A stretch of DNA of 64,000 bases from Phycisphaerales bacterium (GCA_029260455.1 JAJDDF010000011.1:1-64000); one strand, 5' to 3'; shown: positions 41,105-50,420, numbered from the stretch's first letter. Made by a program: numbers and translations. Notes: generated by a model from the sequence alone, not told the origin.

Positions 41105-43852
41105 ATGGCAGACGACACTTCCAACACCACCGGTGCTTCAGGCGATTCATCTGATGATGGATCGAACGCATCGGCGGCCATCGCACCGGGCCGCGTCGTC
41201 GATCTGATGATCGAAGATGAACTCAAGGATTCCTATCTCACCTACGCGATGTCCACCATTATGGACCGCGCGCTGCCGGATATTCGCGATGGCCTCAAGC
41301 CATCCCAGCGCCGCATCCTTGTCGCCATGAACGACCTCAACTTGCGCCCCGGTCGCAAGCACATCAAGTGCGCCAAGATCTGCGGCGACACCTCGGGCAA
41401 CTACCATCCCCATGGCGAAGGTGTTATTTATCCCACGCTCGCGGGCATGGCCCAACCATGGAAAATGAGCGTGCGCCTCATCGACCCGCAGGGCAACTTT
41501 GGCTCCATTGATGGCGACCCGCCCGCAGCCATGCGATATACCGAAGCGCGCATGCACTACGCCGCGGTCGACATGCTTGCAGATATCAAGCTCGATACCG
41601 TTGACTTTCAGCCCAACTATGACGATCGCCTGCTCGAGCCGATGGTTCTGCCCGGGCGCTTCCCGAATTTGCTGATCAATGGTGGGGTTGGCATCGCTGT
41701 CGGTATGGCAACAAGTCTCTTGCCGCATAACCCCGGCGAGATTTTCGACGCCATCGAGCGCGTCATCGATAACCCCGGCATCACGCTTGGCGAACTCATG
41801 GAAGATGAGCTCGACGATTCTGGTGAACTCACGCGCATGGGCGTCAAGGGTCCGGACTTTCCGACCGGCGGCACCATCCTTGGTCGCAGCGGCATCATCA
41901 ATGGCTATTCCACAGGGCGGGGCAAGCTGATTGTGCGCGGCGACATCGAGATCGAAGATCTCAAGAATGGCAAGCAGCAAATCGTGATCACTGCAATTCC
42001 TTACCAACTCATCCAGTCCACCCTTGTGGTGCGCATCGTCGATGCCGTCAAAGATGAACGCATCAAGGACATCACTGATGTGCGCAATGAATCCGGGCGC
42101 GATGCCCAGACGCGCATTGTCTGCGAGTTGCGCCGCGGCGCAGATCCCGGCATCGTCGAAAAACAGCTTCTTCAATTTACGCCGCTGCAAAGCACGCTCA
42201 GCTTGATGAATATTGCCCTCGTCAAGCGTCAGCCGCGCACGCTTGGTTTGAAGGAACTCATCGTCGGCTATGTCGATCATCGCATCGATGTCATCAAGCG
42301 CCGCACGCGCCACCTTTTGCACGAAGCCCGCAAGCGAGCTCACGTTCTGGAAGGCCTGATCTACGCGGTCTGCGATATCGATGATGTCATCCGCCTGATC
42401 CGCGCCAGCGCCACACGCGAAGAAGCCATCGGCAAATTGATGGACCACGGCTTCCGCATCGCTTCTGACCATCGCTTTGCATCGCTTATTCCGCCGCGCC
42501 TGCTTCAGGGGCCTGCATCAACTCGCGATGGCGCCGCGTTGACGCGCGTGCAGGCAGAAGCCATCGGTTCGATGCGACTCATTCAGCTCGTTGGTCTTGA
42601 AATTGAAAAGCTTGCGGGCGAATACCGCGATGTTGTCGGTGAAATCGAAGGCTATGAAGCCATTCTCGCTGACCGCTCCCGTCTGCTTGACATCATCAAG
42701 GACGACCTCAACGACATGCGCGCCCGCTACAACCGCCCGCGCCGCACCATCATCGATGATTCCTCCTACGACACGGGCATCGATATCGGGGCGCTCATTC
42801 AAGAGCACAAAGTCACCGTCACAATCTCACATGAAGGCTATGTCAAGCGCGTGCCTCTTGATACCTATCGTGCTCAAAGTCGCGGCGGGCGCGGCATTAT
42901 CGGTGGCGCTTCCAAACAGGACGACTTCATCGAACATCTCTTCGTCGCATCAACACATGACGACCTGCTGTGCTTTACCGATACCGGGCGCGTCTTTCGC
43001 ATCAAGGTGTATGACATTCCGGAAATGAATCGCACCGCCAAGGGCCGCGCGGTGGTCAACCTGATTGATCTTCGTCCCGGCGAACGGGCCGTGAAGTATT
43101 TACCCATTCGGGATTTCGAAAAAGGTGAAGATTACCTTGTCTTTGCAACTGCAAAAGGCCGCGTGAAACGCAGCTCGTTGCGTCTCTATCAAAATGTGCA
43201 TCGCGCAGGGCTCATCGCGGTGTCACTCAACGATGGTGATGAACTCATCGGTGTCGCGGTTACTTCTGGCCAGAACCATCTGCTGCTCGGCACATCAACT
43301 GGCATGTCCATTCGCTTCGCCGAAGATGATGCCCGCGCTATGGGTCGCGATGCTGCGGGTGTGAAAGGTATTGATCTGCAAAATGATGACGCGGTGGTCG
43401 GGCTCGTCGCGATTCCGCTCACCGATCCTGAAGACCCGACGTCATACGCCATCGAAGGCGTCGACTTACTTACCGTCACTGAAAATGGTTACGGCAAACG
43501 CACGAACCTTTCGGAATATCTCGTCGCCTCCGAACGCGACAATGGTGAAACCGGATATCGCGCCCAATCGCGCGGCGGCAAGGGTCGCATCGATATCCGC
43601 ACCGAAGGTCGCAATGGCAAAGTTGTCGCAGTGCGCCCGGTGACCGATGGTCAGGATGTCGTCTTCATCACACGACTTGGCATGATTGTCCGAACCCGCG
43701 CCGACCAGATTTCAACGATCGGACGCGCGACACAGGGCGTGCGCGTTGTCAATCTGAAAAAGGAAGACAAGCTCATCAGCGCTGCGGTCACGCCGCATGA
43801 TGATTCCATCGATGCCGACGACGAATCGAACGCAAACGCCGGCGAAAAATAG
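41105..43852 (+). CDS. gyrA: DNA gyrase subunit A
   Basis: A 915-residue type II topoisomerase subunit. Seen: [27 protein letters not shown], the active-site A-A-M-R-Y-T-E-A-R, and a C-terminal propeller with Q-S-R-G-G-R-G near residue 590 (the GyrA box, which marks gyrase rather than topoisomerase IV) and a second Q-S-R-G-G-K-G near 820. In the quinolone region [11 protein letters not shown], the positions of E. coli Ser83 and Asp87 are Gly and Pro. N-terminal 35 residues are a polar Ser/Asp-rich extension. ATG 41105 is chosen by GAGGAG upstream. gyrB is not adjacent. Confidence 0.95.
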   Translation: MADDTSNTTGASGDSSDDGSNASAAIAPGRVVDLMIEDELKDSYLTYAMSTIMDRALPDIRDGLKPSQRRILVAMNDLNLRPGRKHIKCAKICGDTSGNYHPHGEGVIYPTLAGMAQPWKMSVRLIDPQGNFGSIDGDPPAAMRYTEARMHYAAVDMLADIKLDTVDFQPNYDDRLLEPMVLPGRFPNLLINGGVGIAVGMATSLLPHNPGEIFDAIERVIDNPGITLGELMEDELDDSGELTRMGVKGPDFPTGGTILGRSGIINGYSTGRGKLIVRGDIEIEDLKNGKQQIVITAIPYQLIQSTLVVRIVDAVKDERIKDITDVRNESGRDAQTRIVCELRRGADPGIVEKQLLQFTPLQSTLSLMNIALVKRQPRTLGLKELIVGYVDHRIDVIKRRTRHLLHEARKRAHVLEGLIYAVCDIDDVIRLIRASATREEAIGKLMDHGFRIASDHRFASLIPPRLLQGPASTRDGAALTRVQAEAIGSMRLIQLVGLEIEKLAGEYRDVVGEIEGYEAILADRSRLLDIIKDDLNDMRARYNRPRRTIIDDSSYDTGIDIGALIQEHKVTVTISHEGYVKRVPLDTYRAQSRGGRGIIGGASKQDDFIEHLFVASTHDDLLCFTDTGRVFRIKVYDIPEMNRTAKGRAVVNLIDLRPGERAVKYLPIRDFEKGEDYLVFATAKGRVKRSSLRLYQNVHRAGLIAVSLNDGDELIGVAVTSGQNHLLLGTSTGMSIRFAEDDARAMGRDAAGVKGIDLQNDDAVVGLVAIPLTDPEDPTSYAIEGVDLLTVTENGYGKRTNLSEYLVASERDNGETGYRAQSRGGKGRIDIRTEGRNGKVVAVRPVTDGQDVVFITRLGMIVRTRADQISTIGRATQGVRVVNLKKEDKLISAAVTPHDDSIDADDESNANAGEK

Positions 43853-43873
43853 CCGCAAGGACAACGCCGGTCC

Positions 43874-45226
43874 ATGCCAAAACCTTCCCGGATTCTGCGG
43901 CACCTGCCAGACGTCCACGCAGGCGAACTTCGCCCCATGCTTCTCGCAGCGGGCTATTTCTTCTGCGTGCTCACCGCGATCATGGTGTTGCGCCCACTTC
44001 GCGAAGCCATGGGCCTCGCACAGGGTGATCTTGACAAGATCCGCTGGCTCTTTGCCGCCACCGCAGGGGCGATGCTCATTGCAACCTTTCTCTTTGGCTG
44101 GCTTGTTGCCAAATGCAAACGCCGCACATTCATCACAATCGCACACCAAGTGCTCTGTGCGGGATTGCTCGTGGTTTGGCTCATCTTGCAAAACGCGCCC
44201 GATCAGATTGGCGGTGGGACGGGCAGGTTCTACTACGTCTTTCATTCGGTGATGAACCTGCTCGTAGTATCGCTGTTCTGGGCACTCATGGCTGACTGCT
44301 TCACCTTCGAACAATCCAAGCGCCTCTTCCCGCCCATTGCGATCGGCGGCACACTCGGCGCCATCTTCGGCACGCTGATCGCCGAGAGGCTCTCGGATGG
44401 TAAAGGATTCGAGGTCGAGGTCCACCACCTGCTGATCATTGCCATCGGATTCTTAGAACTTGCAGTCTTGCTTGCCATGGCCACCGCTCGCACCGCGGTC
44501 GCATCGCCCATCCACGATCCGACGCACACATCCGCAAACAATCAACGCATCATCGGCGGCCCCCCCTGGCAGGGCATCACCGATGTTTTCTCTTCGCCAT
44601 ATCTGCTTGGCATCGCGGCATTTCCCGTGCTCACCTCGATTGTCTCGACCATGCTGTATTTCACCGAAGCGCGACTCATCAGCGAAGCCAGCACTGCACA
44701 CGTCAACACCGCGCTCATGAACGGCATGGTGCCTGATCAAGCAAACGCGATGAAAAATCGCCTCAATACCAACCTCTGGGCCAATATCAATCTCTGGGGA
44801 CAAACCGCCACGTTGCTTGCGCAACTCTTCCTGACCAGCCGCATCATGCGATTTCTTGGCGTCGGCGCTGCACTCGCCGCGATGCCCATCTACGCCATCG
44901 GCGGTGTCATCGCGCTGGCGACCATTCCAACGCTCGCCGCCGTGATCTGGATCGAAGCGGGCTTTCGCGCCGCTGAGCGTGGCATCATGAAACCCGCGCT
45001 CGCAACTCTCTATACCGTCGTCCCCCCCGCCCAGCGCTACAAAGCCAAGGCCTTCATCGACACCTTCATCACGCGCGGCAGCGACACCGGCACCGCATTC
45101 CTCGAAGGTAAGCTCAAAGCGATCAATACAATCTGGGCGATTCCCGCGCTGATCATCCCGCTCGCTGCGGGCGCGACGGGCGTGTCATGGTGGCTCAGCG
45201 CACAACAACGCAAGCGTGCCCGTTGA
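43874..45226 (+). CDS. nucleotide-translocase-like (Npt/Tlc) membrane transporter
   Basis: A 450-residue protein with about 11-12 membrane helices. The start R-P-M-L-L-A-A-G-Y-F-F-C-V-L-T-A-I-M-V-L-R-P-L-R-E-A, K-R-L-F-P-P-I-A-I-G-G-T-L-G-A-I-F-G and R-G-I-M-K-P-A-L-A-T-L-Y-T-V-V match the Npt1/Npt2 family related to chlamydial and rickettsial ATP/ADP translocases and to MFS proteins. Free-living relatives exist, and their substrate is mostly untested. ATG 43874, 21 nt after gyrA, probably the same transcript. Large hydrophilic loops near residues 200-225 (P-I-H-D-P-T-H-T-S) are typical. Confidence 0.8.
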   Translation: MPKPSRILRHLPDVHAGELRPMLLAAGYFFCVLTAIMVLRPLREAMGLAQGDLDKIRWLFAATAGAMLIATFLFGWLVAKCKRRTFITIAHQVLCAGLLVVWLILQNAPDQIGGGTGRFYYVFHSVMNLLVVSLFWALMADCFTFEQSKRLFPPIAIGGTLGAIFGTLIAERLSDGKGFEVEVHHLLIIAIGFLELAVLLAMATARTAVASPIHDPTHTSANNQRIIGGPPWQGITDVFSSPYLLGIAAFPVLTSIVSTMLYFTEARLISEASTAHVNTALMNGMVPDQANAMKNRLNTNLWANINLWGQTATLLAQLFLTSRIMRFLGVGAALAAMPIYAIGGVIALATIPTLAAVIWIEAGFRAAERGIMKPALATLYTVVPPAQRYKAKAFIDTFITRGSDTGTAFLEGKLKAINTIWAIPALIIPLAAGATGVSWWLSAQQRKRAR

Positions 45227-45293
45227 TTTTTTTGGCAGCCGGTGGGGCACTTTGGAGGAGGTCGGGTTGCTTGCATCCTCTGGGAGGAGCAAG

Positions 45294-45322
45294 TTGCGCA
45301 GGGATGGAGAGTGCCGTACACT
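45294..45322 (+). promoter_or_regulatory. promoter TTGCGC-N17-TACACT, leaderless arrangement for the nuclease gene
   Basis: The best -35/-10 pair among the leaderless candidates: hexamers 17 nt apart, -10 ending 9 nt before ATG 45332, GTACACTC word present. Confidence 0.6.
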
Positions 45323-45331
45323 CGGCTCCTG

Positions 45332-45964
45332 ATGACTCAAACCTTCGATCTGAAGCAGCACATTTTTACCTCTCAGAAGTTCGAGAGCGTAATCCAAGAA
45401 GCCATGCATTTCATGGCTGACTCGCCCATCCACTCACTTCCGCCAGATGATCGGTTTCCCGGTGCTGGTGTCTACGCGCTCTTCTATTGCGGTGGCTTTG
45501 AGCACTACCGGCACGTTCGAGTTACGGATCCAAAGTGTACCGCAACACCGATATACGTCGGGAAGGCTGTTCCACCTGGTTGGCGCACAGGACGAGCGCC
45601 GCATGTTGGCAAGAATAACCAACCGCTGTACGGGCGATTGGGAGAACATGCCAACAACATCAACGAAGTAGTAAGTCTCAAGGCGAGTGATTTTTTGTGT
45701 CGCTTTATGATTCTCGAAGGAACTGAGTCTGATCTGATCTCCGCTTGTGAAGGGCAATTGATTCGGCAGTTTCTCCCCTTGTGGAATACTGTGGTCGATG
45801 GCTTCGGTAACCACACGCCGGGCGAAGGTCGTTTTAATCAAGCAAGGTCGGCATGGGATGTACTCCATCCCGGCCGCGCTTGGGCTGATCGATGCCGTGG
45901 CGTTCCACCTGAACTTGAAAGCATCCTCGCAAATATCGTCAAGCACATGAAACCAAGAAATTAG
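45332..45964 (+). CDS. Eco29kI-like type II restriction endonuclease (GIY-YIG)
   Basis: A 210-residue nuclease. The GIY-YIG core is G-V-Y48-A-L-F-Y ... P-I-Y75-V-G-K-A, followed by L-Y-G-R102-L-G-E-H106, C-E140-G-Q-L-I and P-L-W-N152. These match in residue and almost in number the active-site set of R.Eco29kI (Tyr49, Tyr76, Arg104, His108, Glu142, Asn154), which cuts CCGCGG. Length is also close. The specificity here may differ; CCGCGG occurs in this window (for example at 783), so it is not avoided. It ends tail-to-tail with a methyltransferase, overlapping by 4 nt. No Shine-Dalgarno; see promoter at 45294. Confidence 0.88.
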   Translation: MTQTFDLKQHIFTSQKFESVIQEAMHFMADSPIHSLPPDDRFPGAGVYALFYCGGFEHYRHVRVTDPKCTATPIYVGKAVPPGWRTGRAPHVGKNNQPLYGRLGEHANNINEVVSLKASDFLCRFMILEGTESDLISACEGQLIRQFLPLWNTVVDGFGNHTPGEGRFNQARSAWDVLHPGRAWADRCRGVPPELESILANIVKHMKPRN

Positions 45965-46677
45965 GAACGTTTGCATCCGTTCCGTTCGCAAGAAGTTCCA
46001 TTACGACAGATGATCCAAAAGCAGTGCCGTTTTCGTGCATGATGTGCATTCTTCCATTTCGTAGACATCATTGGACCCTTGCGAATTTTTACAATCAGAT
46101 CGCATACCGTAAAACCTGCTTCTTCCGCCATCAGCATGAAATCGCAATGTGCCCATCGCGACTTGTGGCTGTTTACCATGTCGGTGATCTTTGCCAGTAA
46201 TAGACCCTCGGGCTTGAGAACTCGCTTTGCCTGCTTGAGAAACGGCGGATAGAGATAGCTCAGAGTCCAGTTGTGTTCTTTGCCGCACTCCATCGTCGCC
46301 CCAAAGTCCACGTCGAATCGTTTGATGCTCTTGTCACGCCCTTGTGGCCCGACATGCGGAGGATCAAAAACGACTACCCCAAACTTGTTCGATGGGACAC
46401 CTGCCATAACGCGGTTATCGCCAAGAATCATCGGGTTGTGTTGCGGATCGATATCCATCGAGACTACTTGGCGATCTGAGTCTTTCCACATCCTTCCGGT
46501 GTTGTGTGTTGAATCGAGGATAGGATGAGGTTCGATTGATGGGTAAAACTGAAGGATTGCCTCGATCAGTTCACAGTCACTTCGTTCCCACACACTGGTA
46601 AGTAGCGCAGGTTGGGTCGAGATCGCCACTGTTTCTTCGTATTCGTTCGTAGTAAACAGATGTCCATTCCTCGTCAT
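45961..46677 (-). CDS. DNA methyltransferase, amino-type (DPPH)
   Basis: A 238-residue SAM-dependent methyltransferase. Motif I-like L-D-S-T-H-N-T-G-R-M-W at residues 54-64 (compare D-x-T-x-G-x-G-x-F-W), then S-M-D-I-D-P with the acidic SAM-ribose ligand, motif IV V-V-F-D-P-P-H-V-G (DPPH 105-108) and K-R-V-L-K-P-E-G-L-L-L-A-K. This is the order of N6-adenine/N4-cytosine enzymes. The P-C and E-N-V motifs of 5-methylcytosine enzymes are absent. It faces the Eco29kI-like nuclease tail-to-tail, so it probably protects its site. Cys-rich C-terminus (C-F-W-I-I-C-R ... C-E-R-N-G-C). ATG 46677 with GGAGCGG upstream. Confidence 0.78.
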   Translation of the reverse strand: MTRNGHLFTTNEYEETVAISTQPALLTSVWERSDCELIEAILQFYPSIEPHPILDSTHNTGRMWKDSDRQVVSMDIDPQHNPMILGDNRVMAGVPSNKFGVVVFDPPHVGPQGRDKSIKRFDVDFGATMECGKEHNWTLSYLYPPFLKQAKRVLKPEGLLLAKITDMVNSHKSRWAHCDFMLMAEEAGFTVCDLIVKIRKGPMMSTKWKNAHHARKRHCFWIICRNGTSCERNGCKRS

Positions 46678-46903
46678 GTCACCGCTCCGTTAAATCGTTG
46701 TGACTCGGGGTACTAGATATCTTAGCCGCTCCATTATCCGTGCGCGAGTGCAAACCCTTGCTTGCTTGAGAATCATCTTCCGGCAGGGTGACTATTTGCA
46801 GGCGTTCGATGCCGGATTTTTTGATCAGTTATCCGTTCAGTGACTATTACGGCCACCCGTCGCGCTTCATCGGTCAATGCTTGAACAAGCGGTGATGTGC
46901 TCA

Positions 46904-47572
46904 TCACCGAACCGCTGTCTTCCGCCCCGCCCGTTTGCGATCTTTATGATGCACCTTCGGCGTCACATGAAACACCGCCTTGCATCGTCCCACGCGCTTC
47001 TCGCGCTCTGATGGTTTCGCCGGCGGCTGGAAGATATTCAATGTCACATCCGCGTTGAACTCCGCGCCCGACTTGATCAGCGCATCAAGTTCGGAGTTGG
47101 GGACTACCTTATAGACCGCTGGGCCAAAGCATGGCCGCAGGAACTGGTAATTCAATTCCTTGCACACCACGGTGTAGTCCTTGCCCGCGCGCTTGAAGAT
47201 ATACATGCCCCCCGCAACTTCACTGTTGGCAAGCAGCGCGGCCCCCGCCATCGCGTTGTACCAGTTGCGATTGAAGCGCCGAAAGGGCAACACATACGAA
47301 AACGAAGTCGGGTCACCCTTGGCCATCTTGATGCCGCTCTTAAAGGCATAGGGCAGCCAGATCATCGAGCACACGCGATGCCAGAAGTTGTTCCGCGTGC
47401 TCAACTTGGAGATGAAACCCTCGACGCGCTCCATGAAGCTCCGCTTGCGTTTCTTACCAGCTCCAAGCGCGAGCGCGGGGGTACTACCCGATCCTTCTGC
47501 CGCAAGCGCGGGGGTATCGCCGGATAATGGCGCTTCCACGTTGCCGGGTTGTGATGTGGTGGTGGTCGTCAC
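46904..47572 (-). CDS. hotdog-fold thioesterase-like (DUF4442) protein
   Basis: A 222-residue protein. After a Ser/Thr/Ala-rich, then basic, N-terminus of about 45 residues, the domain runs F-W-H-R-V-C-S-M-I-W-L-P-Y-A-F-K-S-G-I-K-M, F-R-R-F-N-R-N-W-Y-N-A-M-A-G-A-A-L-L-A-N-S-E-V-A-G and L-N-Y-Q-F-L-R-P-C-F-G-P-A-V-Y-K-V. This fits DUF4442/YiiD-C-type hotdog proteins, thought to act on acyl-thioesters; the substrate is unknown. The start is GTG 47572, with TAGAAT ending 9 nt upstream and no ribosome site. The basic C-terminus (H-H-K-D-R-K-R-A-G-R-K) is unusual. Confidence 0.75.
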   Translation of the reverse strand: MTTTTTSQPGNVEAPLSGDTPALAAEGSGSTPALALGAGKKRKRSFMERVEGFISKLSTRNNFWHRVCSMIWLPYAFKSGIKMAKGDPTSFSYVLPFRRFNRNWYNAMAGAALLANSEVAGGMYIFKRAGKDYTVVCKELNYQFLRPCFGPAVYKVVPNSELDALIKSGAEFNADVTLNIFQPPAKPSEREKRVGRCKAVFHVTPKVHHKDRKRAGRKTAVR

Positions 47573-47581
47573 AGCGGCCTG

Positions 47582-47587
47582 ATTCTA
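47582..47587 (-). promoter_or_regulatory. -10 box TAGAAT, leaderless arrangement for DUF4442 gene
   Basis: Minus strand TAGAAT ends 9 nt before GTG 47572 and directly abuts the repeat at 47588. Confidence 0.45.
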
Positions 47588-47624
47588 CTCCCCCTCCCCC
47601 GGGGAGGGGGCCGGGGGGAGGGGA
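47588..47624. repeat. C-rich/G-rich intergenic palindrome, copy 2
   Basis: CTCCCCCTCC-CCCGGGGAGGGGGCCGGGGGGAGGGG, counterpart of 2131-2168. Confidence 0.65.
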
Positions 47625-47660
47625 TTGCCAACGAAAACGCACTCCTTGAACCAAATGAAT

Positions 47661-47695
47661 CATCTCTGCGTTCTCTGCGTCTCTGCGGTGATCTT
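47661..47695. repeat. CACAGAG-type dispersed repeat, copy 3 (inverted, diverged)
   Basis: CATCTCTGCGTTCTCTGCGTCTCTGCGGTGATCTT, a CGCAGAG variant of the family. Confidence 0.6.
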
Positions 47696-47733
47696 CCTTT
47701 GTACCCCCGCGCTTGCGCTTGGGCTTGTACCGA

Positions 47734-48579
47734 CTACGCCTGTTCCAGTGCCCAACTGTGCCTGCCATTCTCATCCACCGCCGCGACGCGATACCAAGGG
47801 TTCTCGTTCGGTTCGTGATTGGGCAGAATCGTCCACCCCTCCTCCGCCGCCCGATCAAGCAGCTTTGTCCGCTCGATCATCGATGTGTACGGCTCAACGT
47901 CATAAGAAAGATTCGTCGTCGTTCGCGCGTGATAGTGCGTCGGCATGACATCAGAGACAAAGCACCGCACCTGCCGCGAGTCATCTTCAAAGCGCACCGA
48001 CTGCTGACCCCAAGTGTGCCCGGGTGTTGGAAAGACCTGCAAGTCGGGCATCGCATCAAACACCGCCGCCTCGCCATCGACAAGCCGAACGCGCTCGGCA
48101 ACCTCCGGCGTCAGGTGATCTCGCAGATAGGTCTTATTCATCGTAGAACGATTGGCAATCGCATCTTCCCATTCCTGGCGTTGCACAATGATCTCTGCAT
48201 TTGGAAAGGTCAGCGCCGGCGTGCCATTTGCGCCATGCCGAGTAAGCCCGCCCGCATGGTCAAAATGCAAATGCGTCAGAACAACCGCATCAATATCTTT
48301 CGGGTCGCAATCAATATCTGCAAGTGAATCATGAATTGCGCGCACCTGCTGGTCGTAGATGCCGCGCTCTTTCGCGCCTGTCTTCTCGCCGATGCCTGTC
48401 TCAACAACCACGAGCTTGCCATCACTTTCAAGCAGCAGTGCATTTTGGTGCAGCTCCATCCGGTTCTTGGCATCAGGTTCAAGCCACCGCGTCCACACGA
48501 CACGCGGGATCAAACCGAACATGCAGCCGGCATCCAGATAGAACCGCCCGTTGCGCAAGAGTGTGTATGACCAGCCCAT
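47734..48579 (-). CDS. metallo-beta-lactamase-fold hydrolase
   Basis: A 281-residue hydrolase. Zinc-binding T-H-L-H-F-D-H-A-G-G near residue 107, T-P-G-H-T-W-G-Q for the next His, V-S-D-V-M-P-T-H-Y for the bridging Asp, and P-N-H-E-P near the end for the last His. The start L-L-R-N-G-R-F-Y-L-D-A-G resembles lactonase/AHL-hydrolase-type members (quorum-quenching-like), but the substrate cannot be told. GGGAGGT 7 nt before ATG 48579 sets the start. Divergent from ruvB, 104 bp apart. Confidence 0.88.
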   Translation of the reverse strand: MGWSYTLLRNGRFYLDAGCMFGLIPRVVWTRWLEPDAKNRMELHQNALLLESDGKLVVVETGIGEKTGAKERGIYDQQVRAIHDSLADIDCDPKDIDAVVLTHLHFDHAGGLTRHGANGTPALTFPNAEIIVQRQEWEDAIANRSTMNKTYLRDHLTPEVAERVRLVDGEAAVFDAMPDLQVFPTPGHTWGQQSVRFEDDSRQVRCFVSDVMPTHYHARTTTNLSYDVEPYTSMIERTKLLDRAAEEGWTILPNHEPNENPWYRVAAVDENGRHSWALEQA

Positions 48580-48670
48580 CTCCGCACCTCCCTCATCGTC
48601 CGCTGCCCTCAAAGCCCCACGCGGGGCGGAAAGCCTACCTGCGTTCCGCGTTCACGACCGAATCGCGGGG

Positions 48671-48676
48671 TACACT
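48671..48676 (+). promoter_or_regulatory. -10 box TACACT (GTACACTC), leaderless arrangement for ruvB
   Basis: It ends 7 nt before ATG 48684 with no Shine-Dalgarno between. Confidence 0.55.
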
Positions 48677-48683
48677 CTTGTCC

Positions 48684-49721
48684 ATGGCCACACAGCGCTG
48701 GGTTGCGCCGACCGCACAGACGCCCGATGAGGCGTCGGTTGCCAATTCGACCGGTGATTCTGTCGGCACCCTTCGCCCCCGCAAACTCAACGAATACATC
48801 GGCCAATCTGAACTCCGACAGCGCCTGCAGATCGCAATCGACGCCGCCCGCGCCCGCGCTGAACCCCTCGATCACTTGCTTCTCCATGGCCCGCCGGGCC
48901 TCGGCAAGACAACGCTCGCCCATGTCGTGGCCAATGAAATGGACACCAAAGTTCATGTCACCTCGGGCCCCGCGCTCACGCGCCCCACCGATCTGCTCGG
49001 CATCCTCACCCAACTCAACGACCGCGATGTCGTCTTCATCGATGAGATCCATCGCCTGCCCGTCGCGGTCGAGGAATACATTTACCCCGCGATGGAAGAT
49101 CGGCGCATCGATGTCGCAATCGACTCCGGCCCGCACGCGCGCACGGTGCGCATTAACCTCAAACCCTTCACGCTCATTGGCGCAACAACACGTGCGGGCT
49201 TGCTCTCATCACCGCTTCGTTCGCGCTTCGGCCTCACCCATGCGCTGAACTATTACCCCGCAAGCGATCTTGCGACCATTCTCGAACGCGCCGCAGCACT
49301 GCTTGAAATCGCCGCAGAAACTGAACCACTTGCGCGCATCGCAAAGCGCTCGCGCGGCACTCCCCGTATCGCGCTCCGCCTCCTGCGCCGTGTGCGCGAT
49401 TTTGCCCAAGTTCGCGGCACAGGCGCTATCGATCCCGACACCGTCGCCCAAGCCCTCGCCCTCGAAGGTGTTGATGAACTGGGCCTTGATGAACTCGACC
49501 GCCGCTACCTTTCAACTATTCGCACAACCTACGAAGGCGGACCCGTAGGCCTTGAAGCCATCGCCGCCACCATGGGCGAAGATTCGGGCACACTCGAGGA
49601 TGTCGTCGAGCCATACCTGTTGCAAACTGGTCTGGTCGCACGCACACGTCGCGGCCGCGAACTCACCCGCGATGGCGCCGCCCGCGCCGAAGATGTTGCC
49701 GATGGCACCCTCTGGACCTGA
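48684..49721 (+). CDS. ruvB: Holliday junction branch-migration helicase RuvB
   Basis: A 345-residue AAA+ motor that drives branch migration with RuvA. Seen: L-R-P-R-K-L-N-E-Y-I-G-Q, Walker A G-P-P-G-L-G-K-T-T near residue 73, V-F-I-D-E-I-H-R-L Walker B, G-A-T-T-R-A-G-L-L-S-S-P-L-R-S-R-F sensor 1 and Arg finger, R-G-T-P-R-I-A-L-R-L-L-R-R-V-R-D, and the winged-helix end with G-P-V-G-L-E-A-I-A. Length is normal. ruvA and ruvC are not adjacent. exbD follows 11 nt downstream. Confidence 0.96.
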   Translation: MATQRWVAPTAQTPDEASVANSTGDSVGTLRPRKLNEYIGQSELRQRLQIAIDAARARAEPLDHLLLHGPPGLGKTTLAHVVANEMDTKVHVTSGPALTRPTDLLGILTQLNDRDVVFIDEIHRLPVAVEEYIYPAMEDRRIDVAIDSGPHARTVRINLKPFTLIGATTRAGLLSSPLRSRFGLTHALNYYPASDLATILERAAALLEIAAETEPLARIAKRSRGTPRIALRLLRRVRDFAQVRGTGAIDPDTVAQALALEGVDELGLDELDRRYLSTIRTTYEGGPVGLEAIAATMGEDSGTLEDVVEPYLLQTGLVARTRRGRELTRDGAARAEDVADGTLWT

Positions 49722-49732
49722 CTACTCAATTC

Positions 49733-50140
49733 ATGCGACGCGCACGCCGAACCAAATTCGATCCGCAACTTGACATGACGCCGTTGATCGATGTCGTGTT
49801 CCTGCTGCTCACGTTCTTTATCTTTGCGCTGTTGCTGACGGTGCGTCTTGATGTGCGCGATATCGAACTGCCACGCCTTGCCAGTGCGCACGCCGCCGAC
49901 CCGCAGCCGGTGTTGGTGATCAAACTGGCCGCCGATGGAATCGTTCAGATCGATAGCGCCGAGATAAATTGGGATGACCTCGCCGCTGCCATCACCGAAG
50001 CGCACGCTGAGCGCCCCGATGCCGCGATCATTCTTGCTATTGATGCCGATGCGCCCTTCGGCACCGCCGCCAAGCTCACCGAACTCATCGAACAGACCGG
50101 CATCGAGCGGCTGCAAATCGTCGCCCTGCCGGAGGAGTAG
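49733..50140 (+). CDS. exbD: ExbD/TolR-family biopolymer transport protein
   Basis: A 135-residue protein. Short cytoplasmic start R-R-T-K-F-D-P-Q-L-D-M-T-P-L-I-D-V-V-F-L-L-L-T-F-F-I-F contains the family's membrane helix with the proton-carrying Asp; the periplasmic part has P-V-L-V-I-K-L-A-A-D-G and A-I-I-L-A-I-D-A-D-A-P-F-G. It partners with ExbB/TolQ, but none is next to it; it follows ruvB. TonB-like protein at 29853 could use it. ATG 49733 is the only start before the motif. Confidence 0.9.
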   Translation: MRRARRTKFDPQLDMTPLIDVVFLLLTFFIFALLLTVRLDVRDIELPRLASAHAADPQPVLVIKLAADGIVQIDSAEINWDDLAAAITEAHAERPDAAIILAIDADAPFGTAAKLTELIEQTGIERLQIVALPEE

Positions 50141-50167
50141 CTCGGCTTGCTTGTCAAGCCGGGAGTG
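50141..50167. repeat. dispersed hairpin repeat (CGGCTTGCTTGTCAAGCCG)
   Basis: Overlaps the end of exbD by zero bases and lies 14 nt before a small gene. Matches the copy at 10461 over 25 nt. Confidence 0.75.
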
Positions 50168-50180
50168 GGATGATGTAGCT

Positions 50181-50420
50181 ATGGCCCGTGGATTTCTTCC
50201 TGCTGCCGCGCTTCTTCGTGTCTATCGAGATCAGTTGAAAGTGCCGGCGAACGACGATGAATTTGACGCATTCTGCAGTGGTGGAGTGTCGGTCATCAGA
50301 GTGTACTGGTCGAGTAACGAGGCCCAGGTGGAGGCGGATCGCTTGAATGAGCTCAACGGCCACAAGGGCGCCTTTTACTTCTGCCAACACGCGCGCGTGC
50401 AAGAGCCTCAATCGGACTAA
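50181..50420 (+). CDS. small hypothetical protein, 79 residues
   Basis: An open frame of 79 codons: A-R-G-F-L-P-A-A-A-L-L-R-V-Y-R-D-Q-L, then C-S-G-G-V-S-V-I-R-V-Y-W-S-S-N-E-A-Q-V-E-A-D-R-L-N-E-L-N-G-H-K-G-A-F-Y-F-C-Q. Strand-helix-strand look and a sensible codon pattern support a real protein. No family recognised. No clear Shine-Dalgarno; a dispersed repeat sits directly upstream. Confidence 0.5.
   Translation: MARGFLPAAALLRVYRDQLKVPANDDEFDAFCSGGVSVIRVYWSSNEAQVEADRLNELNGHKGAFYFCQHARVQEPQSD

Noticed and set aside
43874-45226. The translocase-like gene as evidence of an intracellular parasite
   Set aside because: Family members occur in free-living bacteria, and the window has full biosynthetic and sulfur-assimilation genes.
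46678-46903. Controller (C) protein gene for the restriction-modification pair
   Set aside because: No open frame with a helix-turn-helix in the 226 bp upstream of the methyltransferase.
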